The notes: generated by a model not told the origin, from the sequence alone. Numbered from the stretch's first letter, positions 17,752 through 27,116 are shown. The stretch is 64,000 bases of DNA from Flavobacteriaceae bacterium CRH (GCA_001507425.1 LMAJ01000016.1:186001-250000), one strand, 5' to 3'. Numbers and translations are program-made.

Positions 17752-18945
17752 TTATCTTATCTGTCCTTCTCCGTAAACATACCATTTGTTTGTTACGAGA
17801 TGTTGTAAACCAATTGGTCCGCGTTGATGTAACTTATCTGTGCTTATCGCTAATTCTCCGCCTAAACCAAATTGTCCTCCGTCTGTAAAACGGGTTGAAG
17901 CATTTTGGTAAACGGCTGCGGTATCAACGGCATCCATAAATTCTTGTGCTGCTTTATCGTCTTTTGTAATAATTACAGCAGAATGTCCTCCGCAATATTT
18001 ATTGATTTTATCGATTGCATTTTCCTCAGAATCAATTGTTCCGATTACAATTTTATAATCTAGAAATTCTTCGTACCAAATATCTTCGTTTTGAAGTGTT
18101 TTTGTGTTTTCGAAATTCTCTAATGATTTATCTACAATAATTTCAACTTTTGATTCGTCCAACGTTTCAATTAACATCGCTGTAAAAGCTTCAAAGTTTG
18201 GCAGTTTTGAATCTATTAAAACCTTATCAACAGCATTACAAGCTGAAATTTTAGACGTTTTAGCGTTTAAAATTATTTTTAAAGCTAAATCTGTATCTGC
18301 TTTTTCATGAACGTAAACAAAATTATTTCCACGTCCGCTTACAATTACCGGGCAGGTTGCGTGTGCTTTTACAAACTCAATTAATTTTTCTCCACCTCTG
18401 GGAACAATTAAATCTACTTTTTGAGTTGGTTTTTCTAGAAAAGCTTGTGTTTCTGAACGATTATAATTTAAATATTCAACCCAATCTTTTGAAACTCCGT
18501 TCTCTTCCAAAGCTTTATGCCATAAATCAACTATTTTCAAATTTGATTTTAAAGCTTCTTTTCCTCCTTTTAATAAAATCTTATTTCCGGATTTAAAAGC
18601 GATTCCGCCAGCTTCAATTGTAACATCGGGACGAGACTCATAAATGATCAAAATCGTACCAAAAGCGGCAGTTTTATTAATAACTTTTATTCCATTATCA
18701 TGAACAAAATGAAAACGCTCTACTCCAACCGGATCTTCTTGAGAAGCCAATTGATTTAACGATAAAATCATCTCGTCGACTTTTTTATCATCTACTTTCA
18801 GGCGTTCTTCCATGGCTAAATCTGAACCGTCGTAAGCAGCAAGATCTTCTTTATTTGTTAAGATAATCTGACTCCGCTCCTGCTCGACCAAATTTGCCAT
18901 TGACCGCAAAACCAGATTGCGTTTTTCAATTGATAATGGATTCAT
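17752..18945 (-). CDS. proA: Glutamate-5-semialdehyde dehydrogenase
   Basis: A 397-residue NADPH-dependent enzyme that reduces glutamyl-5-phosphate to the semialdehyde. The catalytic cysteine is in KTSKISACNAVDKVL. Family motifs include YESRPDVTIEAGG, LIVPRGGEKLIEFV and the C-terminal QRGPIGLQHLVTNKWYVYGEG. Full length for the family. It lies just upstream of proB, making a proA-proB block inside the arginine genes. Confidence 0.95.
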   Translation of the reverse strand: MNPLSIEKRNLVLRSMANLVEQERSQIILTNKEDLAAYDGSDLAMEERLKVDDKKVDEMILSLNQLASQEDPVGVERFHFVHDNGIKVINKTAAFGTILIIYESRPDVTIEAGGIAFKSGNKILLKGGKEALKSNLKIVDLWHKALEENGVSKDWVEYLNYNRSETQAFLEKPTQKVDLIVPRGGEKLIEFVKAHATCPVIVSGRGNNFVYVHEKADTDLALKIILNAKTSKISACNAVDKVLIDSKLPNFEAFTAMLIETLDESKVEIIVDKSLENFENTKTLQNEDIWYEEFLDYKIVIGTIDSEENAIDKINKYCGGHSAVIITKDDKAAQEFMDAVDTAAVYQNASTRFTDGGQFGLGGELAISTDKLHQRGPIGLQHLVTNKWYVYGEGQIR

Positions 18946-18986
18946 TTTTTTTGGTTTAATTGGTTAATTCGTGTAATCGTGTAATC

Positions 18987-19034
18987 GTTAATTTGTTTAA
19001 TCGATTAACCAGTTAAACGATTAAACAAATTAAC
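18987..19034. repeat. Inverted repeat, GTTAATTTGTTTAATCG arms
   Basis: Perfect 17-bp arms with a 14-bp spacer in the argD/proA gap, preceded by tandem GTGTAATCGT words. Same vocabulary as the 16702-16788 repeat. Confidence 0.8.
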
Positions 19035-19035
19035 A

Positions 19036-20169
19036 TTATAGCTCTTCTAAACTTTCTTTTAAAGCTACAATAAACGTATCAATATCAGCTTTTTTCACTG
19101 TAAGCGGTGGTAAAATTCTTAACAGGTTTTTATTGTTGGCACTTCCTGTAAAAATGTGTTTTTCAATAATCAGTTTTTTTCTTAAAGCTGCTACATCAAA
19201 ATCAAATTCAACACCAAGCATTAATCCTTTTCCTTTTACTTGTTTAATACCTTCAACTTCTTTGATTTTTTCTAAGAAATATTCATAAACTTCGTTTACA
19301 TTTTTCTGTAAATCAAGTTTTTCAATTACATCTAAAACTGCAATTGAAGCTGCACAAGATAAATGGCTTCCGCCGAAAGTAGTTCCTAATAATCCGAAAC
19401 TTGCTTCAAATTTTGGCGAAATTAAAATGGCTCCAACCGGAAATCCGTTCCCCATTCCTTTTGCAACTGAAATAATATCAGCGTTTATTCCGTGATGTTG
19501 GAAAGCGAAGAATTTGCCGCTTCTTCCATATCCTGATTGTACTTCATCTAAAATCAAGACAACATCGTGTTTTTTACATGCTTTTTCTAAAGCCTGAAAA
19601 AATTCTGTAGTTCCTTGGTCCAAACCTCCAACTCCCTGAATTCCTTCGATAATTACTGCTGTTACGTCTCCTTTAGCTAATTCAGCTTCAACTAATTCAA
19701 TTTGGTTTAATGGTAAAAAAGTAACCACTTGTTGTGCATTAATTGGCGCTACAATTTTTTTGTTATCAGTAACTGCAACGGCTGCAGAAGTTCTTCCGTG
19801 GAAAGAATTATCAAAAGCTACAACTCTTGATTTCCCGTTATGGAAAGACGCTAATTTCAAAGCATTTTCATTAGCTTCGGCACCAGAACTGCATAAAAAC
19901 AATTCGTAATCTTCTAAACCAGAAAGCTTTCCTAATTTTTGTGCCAATTCAACCTGCAAAGGATTCTGAATTGCATTCGAATAAAATCCTAAGTGATCTA
20001 ATTGATTTTTAAGTTTTGCTACATAATCCGGCTGAGTGTGTCCAATCGAGATAACACCATGTCCGCTGTATAAATCTAGATATTCTACTCCTTTATCGTC
20101 AAAAATTGTACAATCGACAGCTTTTACTGGAGTTATGTCGTATAATGGGTAAACGTTGAATAAGTTCAT
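19036..20169 (-). CDS. argD: N-acylornithine aminotransferase ArgD
   Basis: A 377-residue class III PLP aminotransferase converting acyl-glutamate semialdehyde to acyl-ornithine. Motifs: CSSGAEANENALKLA, NSFHGRT, LILDEVQSGYGRSG and the PLP lysine in ISVAKGMGNGFPVGA. The acyl group is probably succinyl, given the downstream carbamoyltransferase; the enzyme family accepts both. Between argC and proA. Confidence 0.92.
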   Translation of the reverse strand: MNLFNVYPLYDITPVKAVDCTIFDDKGVEYLDLYSGHGVISIGHTQPDYVAKLKNQLDHLGFYSNAIQNPLQVELAQKLGKLSGLEDYELFLCSSGAEANENALKLASFHNGKSRVVAFDNSFHGRTSAAVAVTDNKKIVAPINAQQVVTFLPLNQIELVEAELAKGDVTAVIIEGIQGVGGLDQGTTEFFQALEKACKKHDVVLILDEVQSGYGRSGKFFAFQHHGINADIISVAKGMGNGFPVGAILISPKFEASFGLLGTTFGGSHLSCAASIAVLDVIEKLDLQKNVNEVYEYFLEKIKEVEGIKQVKGKGLMLGVEFDFDVAALRKKLIIEKHIFTGSANNKNLLRILPPLTVKKADIDTFIVALKESLEEL

Positions 20170-20201
20170 GTGTTTTTTGTTTATTTTGTTTCAGGTTTAA
20201 A

Positions 20202-20300
20202 GTTTCAAGTTGCTCACAGAACGTGAAACTTGGAATTTTAAACTTGAAACTGATTTAAGTTCCCGTATTTAGGTTTCAAGTTACACACAGAACGTGAAAC
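20202..20300. repeat. Direct repeat built on GTTTCAAG...GTGAAAC
   Basis: Two 28-bp copies (20202-20229 and 20273-20300) differ at two bases. Each is itself a loose palindrome (GTTTCAAG to CGTGAAAC). CCTGAAAC words follow. They fill the 161-bp argC/argD gap. Confidence 0.75.
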
Positions 20301-20330
20301 CTGAAACTTAAAACCTGAAACAAATTTTTC

Positions 20331-21308
20331 CTAAAATCCGCTTGGTTTCAAATGTAAACCGGTGGTTTCTTCTAATCCGAACATTAAATTCATGTTTTGA
20401 ATCGCTTGTCCTGAAGCACCTTTGGTTAAGTTATCAATAACTGATGTGATTAAAACCCGGTTTCCTTTTTTCAATAAACTGATGATACATTTGTTCGTTT
20501 GAACGACTTGTTTCATATTGATGTTGGTCGTTGTCACGGTTACAAAAGGTTCATCTTTATAGAAATCTTGGTATTTTGCAAACAATTGCTCCAAGCTATC
20601 ATCAGAAAGTGTATATAATGTGGCAAAAATTCCTCTTGGAAAATCTCCTCTGTTTGGAATAAAAAGTAATTCGCTTTCAAAATCATCCTGCAATTGCACT
20701 AAACTTTCTCCAATTTCTCCCAAATGCTGGTGTTCAAAAGCTTTATAATGCGACATATTGTTGTTTCTCCAGCTAAAATGTGAAGTTTCTGAAAGTCCAA
20801 CTCCTGCACCTGTACTTCCGGTTGTGGCATTAATGTGAACGTCATTATTTAGCCCATTATTTTTAGCTAAAGGCAATAAAGCCAATTGAATAGCCGTAGC
20901 AAAACAACCCGGATTTGCAATATAATTTGCTTTTTTAATTTCCGACTTGTTCAATTCAGGTAAACCGTATATAAAATCCTTACCTTCGAAATGAGCGTCT
21001 TTATTCAATCTAAAATCATTTCCTAAATCGATAATTTTAGTATGGCTTGCAAATTGATTTTCCTGTAAAAATGAAATTGATTTTCCGTGACCTAAACATA
21101 AAAAAACCACATTGACATCAGAATTTATTACATCTGTAAAATTCATTTCGATATCGCCCATCAAATCGTGGTGCGCCACAGAAAGTGATTTTCCAGCGTT
21201 TGTTGTACTGTAAACAAAATCGATGTTTACGTTTGGGTGGTACATTAAAATTCTGATGAGTTCTCCGGCTGTGTAGCCCGAACCACCAATTATTCCGACA
21301 TTAATCAT
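20331..21308 (-). CDS. argC: N-acetyl(succinyl)-gamma-glutamyl-phosphate reductase
   Basis: A 325-residue NADPH-dependent reductase making acyl-glutamate semialdehyde. The N-terminal Rossmann motif is GIIGGSGYTAGELIRIL, the catalytic cysteine is Cys135 in ANPGCFAT, and GIFATLY follows. Family-typical length. Its start overlaps the end of argG by 8 bp, so the two are translationally coupled. Confidence 0.95.
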   Translation of the reverse strand: MINVGIIGGSGYTAGELIRILMYHPNVNIDFVYSTTNAGKSLSVAHHDLMGDIEMNFTDVINSDVNVVFLCLGHGKSISFLQENQFASHTKIIDLGNDFRLNKDAHFEGKDFIYGLPELNKSEIKKANYIANPGCFATAIQLALLPLAKNNGLNNDVHINATTGSTGAGVGLSETSHFSWRNNNMSHYKAFEHQHLGEIGESLVQLQDDFESELLFIPNRGDFPRGIFATLYTLSDDSLEQLFAKYQDFYKDEPFVTVTTTNINMKQVVQTNKCIISLLKKGNRVLITSVIDNLTKGASGQAIQNMNLMFGLEETTGLHLKPSGF

Positions 21309-22494
21309 GGTCTAAATGATTTACTGATGAAAATATGTTTTGTGCATTTCCTAAAATCTTGATAAATCCTTTTGCATCATCAGATGTCCAGGCATTGTTC
21401 ATTTCTCCGTATTGACCAAAACCGGTATTCATTAAATCATTATCTGATTCGATTCCGTCAAGCGAAAAATGATATGGTTTTAATGAAACGGTTACAACAC
21501 CATTTACCGTTTTTTGTGTGTCCTGCAAAAATGTTTCGATGTTACGCATCACCGGATCTAAAAACTGACCTTCGTGAAATAACATTCCGTACCAGTTTCC
21601 TAATTGTTCTTTCCAATATTGCTGCCATTTACCAAGCGTATGTTTTTCTAATAAATGGTGTGCTTTAATGATAATTAATGGAGCTGCAGCTTCAAAACCA
21701 ACTCTTCCTTTAATTCCGATAATAGTATCTCCAACGTGAATATCTCTTCCAATTGCAAAAGCATTGGCCAGTTTTTCAAGGGCTACAATGTTATTTGATG
21801 GTTTATCGAACTGACCGTTTAAACCAACTAATTCTCCTTGTTCAAAATGTAATCTTACTTTCTCTTCGCCTTCTTTTTGTAATTGAGAAGGATAAGCGTC
21901 ACTTGGTAACGGCTGGCTAGAAGTCAATGTTTCTTTTCCTCCAACGCTTGTTCCCCAAAGTCCTTTATTGATCGAATATTGTGCTTTTTCCCAAGAATAA
22001 TGAACTCCTTTTTGAGCCAAATAATCAACTTCTTCTTGTCTTGACAATTTTAAATCTCTAATTGGCGTAATGATTTCAATTTCCGGAGCAATGGTCTGGA
22101 AAATTAAATCAAAACGAATTTGATCGTTTCCAGCACCTGTACTTCCGTGTGCAATCGCACTTGCTCCTACTTTTTTAGCATATTTTATAGCTTCAATTGC
22201 CTGAAAAACACGCTCTGCACTTACTGATAATGGATAGGTATTGTTTTTTAATACATTTCCGAAAATCAAATATTTTATAGCTTTATCATAATATTTATCT
22301 ACGATAGTCAGGTTTGCGTGTTGTGCGCTTCCTAATTCGTAGGCTCTTTTTTCTATTGCTGATAATTCTTCTGCGTCAAATCCTCCTGTATCAACAAGTA
22401 CAGTATGAACTTCGTATCCTTTTTCATTTTTTAAATATTTCAAACAATACGAGGTATCTAATCCTCCGCTATAAGCTAATACTACTTTTTTCAT
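21301..22494 (-). CDS. argG: Argininosuccinate synthase
   Basis: A 397-residue ATP-dependent ligase joining citrulline and aspartate. The N-terminal ATP pyrophosphatase motif is LAYSGGLDTSYCLKYL. The substrate motifs AHGSTGAGNDQIRF and the SINKGLWGTSVGGKE region are intact. Second gene of the cluster, 57 bp after the GNAT gene; overlaps argC. Confidence 0.96.
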   Translation of the reverse strand: MKKVVLAYSGGLDTSYCLKYLKNEKGYEVHTVLVDTGGFDAEELSAIEKRAYELGSAQHANLTIVDKYYDKAIKYLIFGNVLKNNTYPLSVSAERVFQAIEAIKYAKKVGASAIAHGSTGAGNDQIRFDLIFQTIAPEIEIITPIRDLKLSRQEEVDYLAQKGVHYSWEKAQYSINKGLWGTSVGGKETLTSSQPLPSDAYPSQLQKEGEEKVRLHFEQGELVGLNGQFDKPSNNIVALEKLANAFAIGRDIHVGDTIIGIKGRVGFEAAAPLIIIKAHHLLEKHTLGKWQQYWKEQLGNWYGMLFHEGQFLDPVMRNIETFLQDTQKTVNGVVTVSLKPYHFSLDGIESDNDLMNTGFGQYGEMNNAWTSDDAKGFIKILGNAQNIFSSVNHLDHD

Positions 22495-22551
22495 TTTTTA
22501 TAATTTAGGCTAATACTTTCGTATGTAGCAGTTTGAGATTTTCTAATTAAT

Positions 22552-23190
22552 TTAAGTTAAAAAAACAGACAATAATTTATTTAAAAATAGTGCTTGCTTA
22601 ATTTTCTTTAACCTGCTTAAAACAGCTTCGTTAAAAGGATGTCTTGGCGGATTTTTTTGTTTTTCTTTCGGGTCGTATAACATACCGGTACAAAGACACA
22701 TTTTGTTTTCTTTACTCTGTAAAATAGGGAAATTGGTACAGGTTTTACAACCGGCCCAAAAACTCGGATCAGTTGTCAGTTCTGAAAACGGAACTGGCTT
22801 ATATCCTAAATCAGAGTTGATTTTCATTACAGCCAAACCAGTTGTAATTCCGAAAATTTTAGCATCTGGATATCTTTGTAATGAATAATCAAAAACTTTC
22901 GATTTGATCTTTTTTGCCAAACCTAAACTTCTGTAATCAGGATGTACAATTAAGCCGGAATGTGCCACGAATTTTCCGTGCTGCCAACTTTCGATATAAC
23001 AAAAACCTGCAAATTTTCCATCTGCCAGAGCAATCATCGCATCACCGTTCGACATTTTTTTCTGAATGTATTCAGGAGTTCTTTTAGCAATCCCTGTACC
23101 TCTTAATAAGGCAGATGATTCTATCGTATCGCAAATTTCCTGTGCGAATTTGAAGTGTTCTTCCTGAGTAACAACAATAGAGATTTTCAT
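22552..23190 (-). CDS. GNAT acyltransferase, candidate first enzyme of arginine synthesis
   Basis: A 212-residue GNAT-fold protein at the head of the arginine cluster. The acyl-CoA binding motif A is HPDYRSLGLAKKI (residues 83-95). It is unlike E. coli ArgA, which has an amino-acid-kinase domain. Residues 148-167 carry four cysteines (C148, C151, C165, C167) in a CxxC...CxC arrangement that may bind zinc. Since no argA or argJ occurs in the cluster, it probably acylates glutamate with acetyl- or succinyl-CoA. That is inference from position and fold. The last 30 residues are basic and hydrophobic. Confidence 0.75.
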   Translation of the reverse strand: MKISIVVTQEEHFKFAQEICDTIESSALLRGTGIAKRTPEYIQKKMSNGDAMIALADGKFAGFCYIESWQHGKFVAHSGLIVHPDYRSLGLAKKIKSKVFDYSLQRYPDAKIFGITTGLAVMKINSDLGYKPVPFSELTTDPSFWAGCKTCTNFPILQSKENKMCLCTGMLYDPKEKQKNPPRHPFNEAVLSRLKKIKQALFLNKLLSVFLT

Positions 23191-23347
23191 TTCAATGGTT
23201 GAAGTTTAGCGTTAAAATTTAAAACATGTTGTTTAGTTTGAAATACGGAAATCAATCCAATAAAAATAGACAAAATAGAAGTAACATTCTCAAAATCAAA
23301 AACTTGATTAAGAAAATTCAAAAAATAATATATACTTTTAGGATATG

Positions 23348-23484
23348 TTTGTCCAATGGACAAATGATGTGATTTCAAAATGAAAAATGGGTATGAATAA
23401 ATATACGGCGAAAAACTCTGTGAATACTATAGAGATAGTATCCGTACTTCGGGAGAAGTACAAGGCAGGTTTGTCCGTGACAAA
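23348..23484 (-). promoter_or_regulatory. Multi-hairpin mRNA leader of the arginine cluster
   Basis: Four perfect small hairpins lie in the 5' leader of the GNAT gene: TTTGTC/GACAAA (23470-23484), GTACTTC/GAAGTAC (23444-23461), ATACTAT/ATAGTAT (23424-23441) and TTTGTCC/GGACAAA (23348-23364). Because the first and last share the TTTGTC/GACAAA words, either arm of one can pair with the other, giving alternative folds. The leader is about 325 nt. No poly-T terminator is evident, so control could act on translation or by another route. Confidence 0.5.
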
Positions 23485-23513
23485 GAAGTTGTATGTAAAC
23501 TTATTTTATTCAT
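23427..23513 (-). CDS. Putative 28-codon leader ORF upstream of the arginine cluster
   Basis: An ATG at 23511-23513 opens a frame of 28 codons (MNKISLHTTSLS, later CTSPEVRILSL) ending at TAG 23427-23429 inside a hairpin. The predicted transcription start lies only one to three bases upstream, so the ORF may be leaderless. It has two CGG arginine codons and is rich in Ser, Thr and Leu. It is not a run of Arg codons. Whether it is translated is unknown; it is the natural candidate for a leader peptide. Confidence 0.4.
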   Translation of the reverse strand: MNKISLHTTSLSRTNLPCTSPEVRILSL

Positions 23514-23519
23514 CGAGTG

Positions 23520-23553
23520 CAAAAATACACTATTTTTTTATTTTCAATACAAA
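23520..23553 (-). promoter_or_regulatory. Promoter of the arginine cluster
   Basis: On the minus strand the -7 box TATTTTTG (23520-23527) fits TAnnTTTG exactly. A TTG (23545-23547) lies 17 bp upstream and a TTTG (23550-23553) 22 bp upstream. Transcription would start near 23515. Confidence 0.6.
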
Positions 23554-23594
23554 AAAATAAAAAACTAACATTTTTTTAATGTAATGTTAGTTTT

Positions 23595-23733
23595 TGAGGC
23601 GCTAAGATTCTGAGATGCTAAGGTACTAAGATTTTGATTTTCTGGTTTTTAAAGTTTTTAACTTTGAAAGATTAAGTATTTTTAGAACTACCTGAAACTT
23701 CAAACCTGAAACCTGAAACTTCAAACCTGAAAC
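23595..23733. repeat. Repeat-rich gap: CTAAGAT words and tandem 21-bp CCTGAAACTTCAAA unit
   Basis: At 23599-23634 there are loosely repeated GCTAAGATTCT/ACTAAGATTT words. At 23691-23732 a 21-bp unit (CCTGAAACTTCAAA then CCTGAAA) occurs twice in perfect tandem, sharing CCTGAAAC with the argC/argD gap. No gene is visible between the arginine promoter and the peptidase terminator. Confidence 0.7.
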
Positions 23734-23742
23734 AAACCTAAA

Positions 23743-23776
23743 AAAACCCGATAGCTATAAATAACTATCGGGTTTT
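23743..23776 (-). terminator. Terminator of the M1 peptidase gene
   Basis: A 12-bp stem AAAACCCGATAG/CTATCGGGTTTT with a 10-nt loop, T-rich on the minus strand, 22 bp after the stop. Confidence 0.88.
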
Positions 23777-23798
23777 AAAAATTTTATTGTTTTTAATT

Positions 23799-26069
23799 TT
23801 AGTTTCTTTTAAACGGAATTACTTGTCCATTTCCTAAAACAATCATATCAAAACCATTTTTAGCTTCATTAAATTTAAATTTCAATCCAGCTCTATTCGA
23901 TTGAAAAGTATCTTTTTCTCCTTCTACAGGTTCAACAGCAAATTTTGGATAATTTGTAAGTTCTGCGTTAAGTACACTGTTTTTCTCAGTAAATTCAATT
24001 TTTAAGGGCGCTTTATCAGTTGAAAAATTCCCTACATAACCATCTAAAATGATATCTTTTTCAACTTTTCCCTTTCCCACTGTCCATACATTATTACTTT
24101 CGTTATAATCAGGAAAAGCATGATCAGGATCTAATGTTATGCTCTCTATTTCTTCTGTCGAATTGTGTTTAAAAGACCAATTGTTGTTACGTTGCCAAAT
24201 CTCAACAGGCAATTTAACTCTGGTTACTTTTCCGCTTTTTGTTTTTACATCCAAAACAATTGGCATTGGCATTTTATCGAAATTTTCAACTGTAATAATA
24301 ATTCCTTTTGCAGGATCATTTTTCACATATTTAATTGAATTGATTCCTTGGTCGAATCTCCAGTTGTTTACGAACCAGCCTCTCCAGAACCAGCTTAAAT
24401 CTTCACCGGCAACATTTTCTATTGTTCTAAAGAAATCATCCGGAGTTGGGTGTTTGTAAGCCCAACGCTCTACATAAGTACGTAATGCTTTATCAAAACG
24501 TTCCTCGCCCAATACTTGTTCTCTTAAAATTACTAATCCTGCACTTGGTTTTGCATAACACAAAACACCAATGTTGTTTTCCTTCATATTATCAGGAGAA
24601 CTCATAATAGTCTCTAACTTCGGGTTTGTAAAGTATTCTGCCTCTTCATGTAAATTAGCAACTGGCTGTTTGTATTCTCCTTTGTTAAAATCGTAAGAAC
24701 TTACAGAATTGATAAAAGTATTAAAACCTTCATCCATCCAGGCAAATAAACGTTCGTTTGAACCTACAATCATAGGGAACCAAATGTGTCCGAATTCGTG
24801 ATCTGTTACTCCCCATAAATCGTCTCCTTTAGATTTCCATCCACAAAAAACAATTCCCGGATATTCCATTCCCCCTTCATTTCCTGCAACGTTTGTAGCC
24901 GCCGGATAAGGATATTCAAACCATCTTTTTGAGTAGTTTTCGATCGATGCCTTTACATATTCTGTCGAACGCCCGTAAGCATCATTTCCAGCACTTTCTA
25001 CAGGATAAGCAGATAATGCTAAAGATTTTTTACCACTTGGCAGGTTTATTTTTGCTCCGTCTAAAATAAAAGCCGGAGACGATGCCCAGGAAAAATCACG
25101 TGCATTTTTAATTTGATAATGCCATGTTTTTTCTGCAGCAGCATTAGTATTCGCGGTTGCTGCAACTTCTTCTGCAGAACGAATCACAACTGTTTTATCG
25201 CTTTGCGAAGCATCTTTGTAACGCTTAAATTGCTCAGCAGGCAATACTTCTGCCCCATTTAATAATTCTCCTGAACCTACTACATAATGATTTGCAGGAA
25301 CTGTAAGCTTTACATCAAAATCACCATATTCTAAATAAAACTCTGAAGCTCCTAAATATGGCGAAGTATTCCAGCCTCTTACATCATCATACACGCACAT
25401 ACGCGGGTACCATTGTGCAATCGTAAATATTTTACCGTTTTTAGTTTCTAAAACGCCCATTCTGTCTGATCCTTCAAACGGAGCAATAAATGAGAATTCA
25501 ATTTTAATTTTTACCGATCCTCCTTTTGAAGCCAATTCTTCAGGAAGAAAAATTTGCATTCTGGTATCTGTAACTATAAATTTTGCATCAGCTTCAGCTT
25601 TTTTCTTTCCGCCAGAAATAACTTTTACTGATTTAATTTTATTTCCACCGTCAAAAACCTGTCCCTGAGCACCATTACGGCTTCCTTTTAAAGGCACAAC
25701 AGCATTTCCTCTTGAATCTTCTTTAAATAAATTTTGATCTAAGTTTAACCAAACAAATGATAATTTATCGGGGCTATGATTCGTATACGTGATTTCATCT
25801 GTACCAATAATTTCATTGGTCGTTGCGTTTAGTTTTGCCGTAATTTGATAATCGGCTCTGTTTTGCCAGTATTCAGCTCCTGGCTGACCACTTGCTGATC
25901 GCGTTGAAGTGCCGTTTTTTGTATAAAAATGAGGTGCAAATGCATCATGATAATTATAATTATTAACTGGATTTACTGCTGTTGTAGCTGGCGTTTGTTG
26001 CGCCCAAACAGAAGAAATCCCTACAAACAAAGCCATGGTCAATAAGGCTTTTGAGGATTGTTTTTTCAT
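23799..26069 (-). CDS. Secreted M1-family zinc metallopeptidase
   Basis: About 756 residues with a signal peptide ([15 protein letters not shown]...SVWAQ). The zinc motif is HEFGHIW, followed 18 residues later by the third ligand Glu in AWMDEGFN. The substrate motif reads [10 protein letters not shown] in place of the aminopeptidase GAMEN. I chose the ATG at 26067-26069; a TTG 24 bp upstream extends the frame but lies within a -7-like TTAATTTG box. It probably degrades peptides in the periplasm or at the surface. A long N-terminal beta domain precedes the catalytic domain, and a beta-rich C-terminal region follows. Confidence 0.9.
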   Translation of the reverse strand: MKKQSSKALLTMALFVGISSVWAQQTPATTAVNPVNNYNYHDAFAPHFYTKNGTSTRSASGQPGAEYWQNRADYQITAKLNATTNEIIGTDEITYTNHSPDKLSFVWLNLDQNLFKEDSRGNAVVPLKGSRNGAQGQVFDGGNKIKSVKVISGGKKKAEADAKFIVTDTRMQIFLPEELASKGGSVKIKIEFSFIAPFEGSDRMGVLETKNGKIFTIAQWYPRMCVYDDVRGWNTSPYLGASEFYLEYGDFDVKLTVPANHYVVGSGELLNGAEVLPAEQFKRYKDASQSDKTVVIRSAEEVAATANTNAAAEKTWHYQIKNARDFSWASSPAFILDGAKINLPSGKKSLALSAYPVESAGNDAYGRSTEYVKASIENYSKRWFEYPYPAATNVAGNEGGMEYPGIVFCGWKSKGDDLWGVTDHEFGHIWFPMIVGSNERLFAWMDEGFNTFINSVSSYDFNKGEYKQPVANLHEEAEYFTNPKLETIMSSPDNMKENNIGVLCYAKPSAGLVILREQVLGEERFDKALRTYVERWAYKHPTPDDFFRTIENVAGEDLSWFWRGWFVNNWRFDQGINSIKYVKNDPAKGIIITVENFDKMPMPIVLDVKTKSGKVTRVKLPVEIWQRNNNWSFKHNSTEEIESITLDPDHAFPDYNESNNVWTVGKGKVEKDIILDGYVGNFSTDKAPLKIEFTEKNSVLNAELTNYPKFAVEPVEGEKDTFQSNRAGLKFKFNEAKNGFDMIVLGNGQVIPFKRN

Positions 26070-26256
26070 ATTTTTTAGCTGTTTATGTAGCAAATTAATG
26101 AAAAAAAAAGCTATTTAAAGAGAAAAACTAAAGCTTATATTGAGTTTTAGCAAAATTTTATCAAAAAAATATTTTAAGCTATTTTCCTAGAAAAATAAAA
26201 TTTATAAAATATATTTACATCAAGATAAAAAACTAATCTTTTCAATTAATACTATT

Positions 26257-27108
26257 TTGAACACAACGATATCAAATTCAACACTTAAAGCTTCTATAAA
26301 ACACGCAGGAGCTGAATTATTTTCACTAAAAGATAATCAAAACAAAGAATATATATGGGAAGGCAATCCTGATTTCTGGGGGAAACATTCGCCAGTTCTT
26401 TTTCCGATTGTTGGAACTTTAAAAGACAATATTTATAAAATTGACGAAAAAGAATATCAGTTGCCAAGGCATGGTTTTGCTCGTGATATGGAATTTGAAT
26501 TGATTGAAAAAACACAAAATCGTGCCGTTTTTTCGCTACAATCGGATGAAGAAACATTAAAAAAATATCCTTTTGAATTTGAATTGCTACTTATTTACAC
26601 TCTTGAAGAAACGACTTTAAATATTCAGTATAAAGTAATAAATAAGAGTCAAACAAAAATGCCTTTTTCTATAGGAGCACATCCGGCAATTGCTTTACCG
26701 GAAAACTTTGAAGATTACGCTCTTGAGTTTGAAAAACAAGAAACGCTTAAATATTATCTTTTGGAGAATGATTTAATATCTGACAAAACAAAAGTTTTAG
26801 AAACAACTGATAATCTGATTCCTTTAAATTATAAATTGTTTGAAAATGATGCTTTGATTTTTAAAACTTTAGAGTCGAATTCACTTACTATTCTTGAAAA
26901 CTCGAAACCTTACATTAAGGTTGATTTTGAAGATTTTCCGAGTTTGGGAATCTGGACAAAAGAGCAAGCTCCGTTTATTTGTATTGAACCTTGGCTTGGT
27001 TATTCAGACACAGCCAATAATTCACGTGATTTATTCGAAAAAGAAGGAATTTTAGTTTTGGATGCCCATCAGGAATTCAATTCAAAATTTAGTATCCAAA
27101 TATTATAA
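26257..27108 (+). CDS. Aldose 1-epimerase-like protein (TTG start)
   Basis: A 283-residue galactose mutarotase-fold protein. Motifs include AGAELFSLKD, FWGKHSPVLFPIVG, LPRHGFARD and the C-terminal ICIEPWLGYSD. The His of HGFARD and the Glu of IEPW are positions used for sugar ring opening in this group; it is closest to the LacX/YeaD-like side branch. No ATG lies in frame before residue 60, and the conserved sequence begins at TTG 26257, so TTG is the likely start. The gene is followed 8 bp later by the acetyltransferase. Confidence 0.82.
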   Translation: MNTTISNSTLKASIKHAGAELFSLKDNQNKEYIWEGNPDFWGKHSPVLFPIVGTLKDNIYKIDEKEYQLPRHGFARDMEFELIEKTQNRAVFSLQSDEETLKKYPFEFELLLIYTLEETTLNIQYKVINKSQTKMPFSIGAHPAIALPENFEDYALEFEKQETLKYYLLENDLISDKTKVLETTDNLIPLNYKLFENDALIFKTLESNSLTILENSKPYIKVDFEDFPSLGIWTKEQAPFICIEPWLGYSDTANNSRDLFEKEGILVLDAHQEFNSKFSIQIL

Positions 27109-27116
27109 GATTCAAG

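Noticed and set aside
20202..20300. Possible CRISPR-like direct repeats
   Set aside because: Only two copies with one spacer, no cas genes, and related words appear in other intergenic gaps.
23187..23378. A 63-codon minus-strand frame just upstream of the GNAT gene
   Set aside because: It begins with TTG, lies in the structured leader, has no clear domain and covers a hairpin. Treated as non-coding leader.
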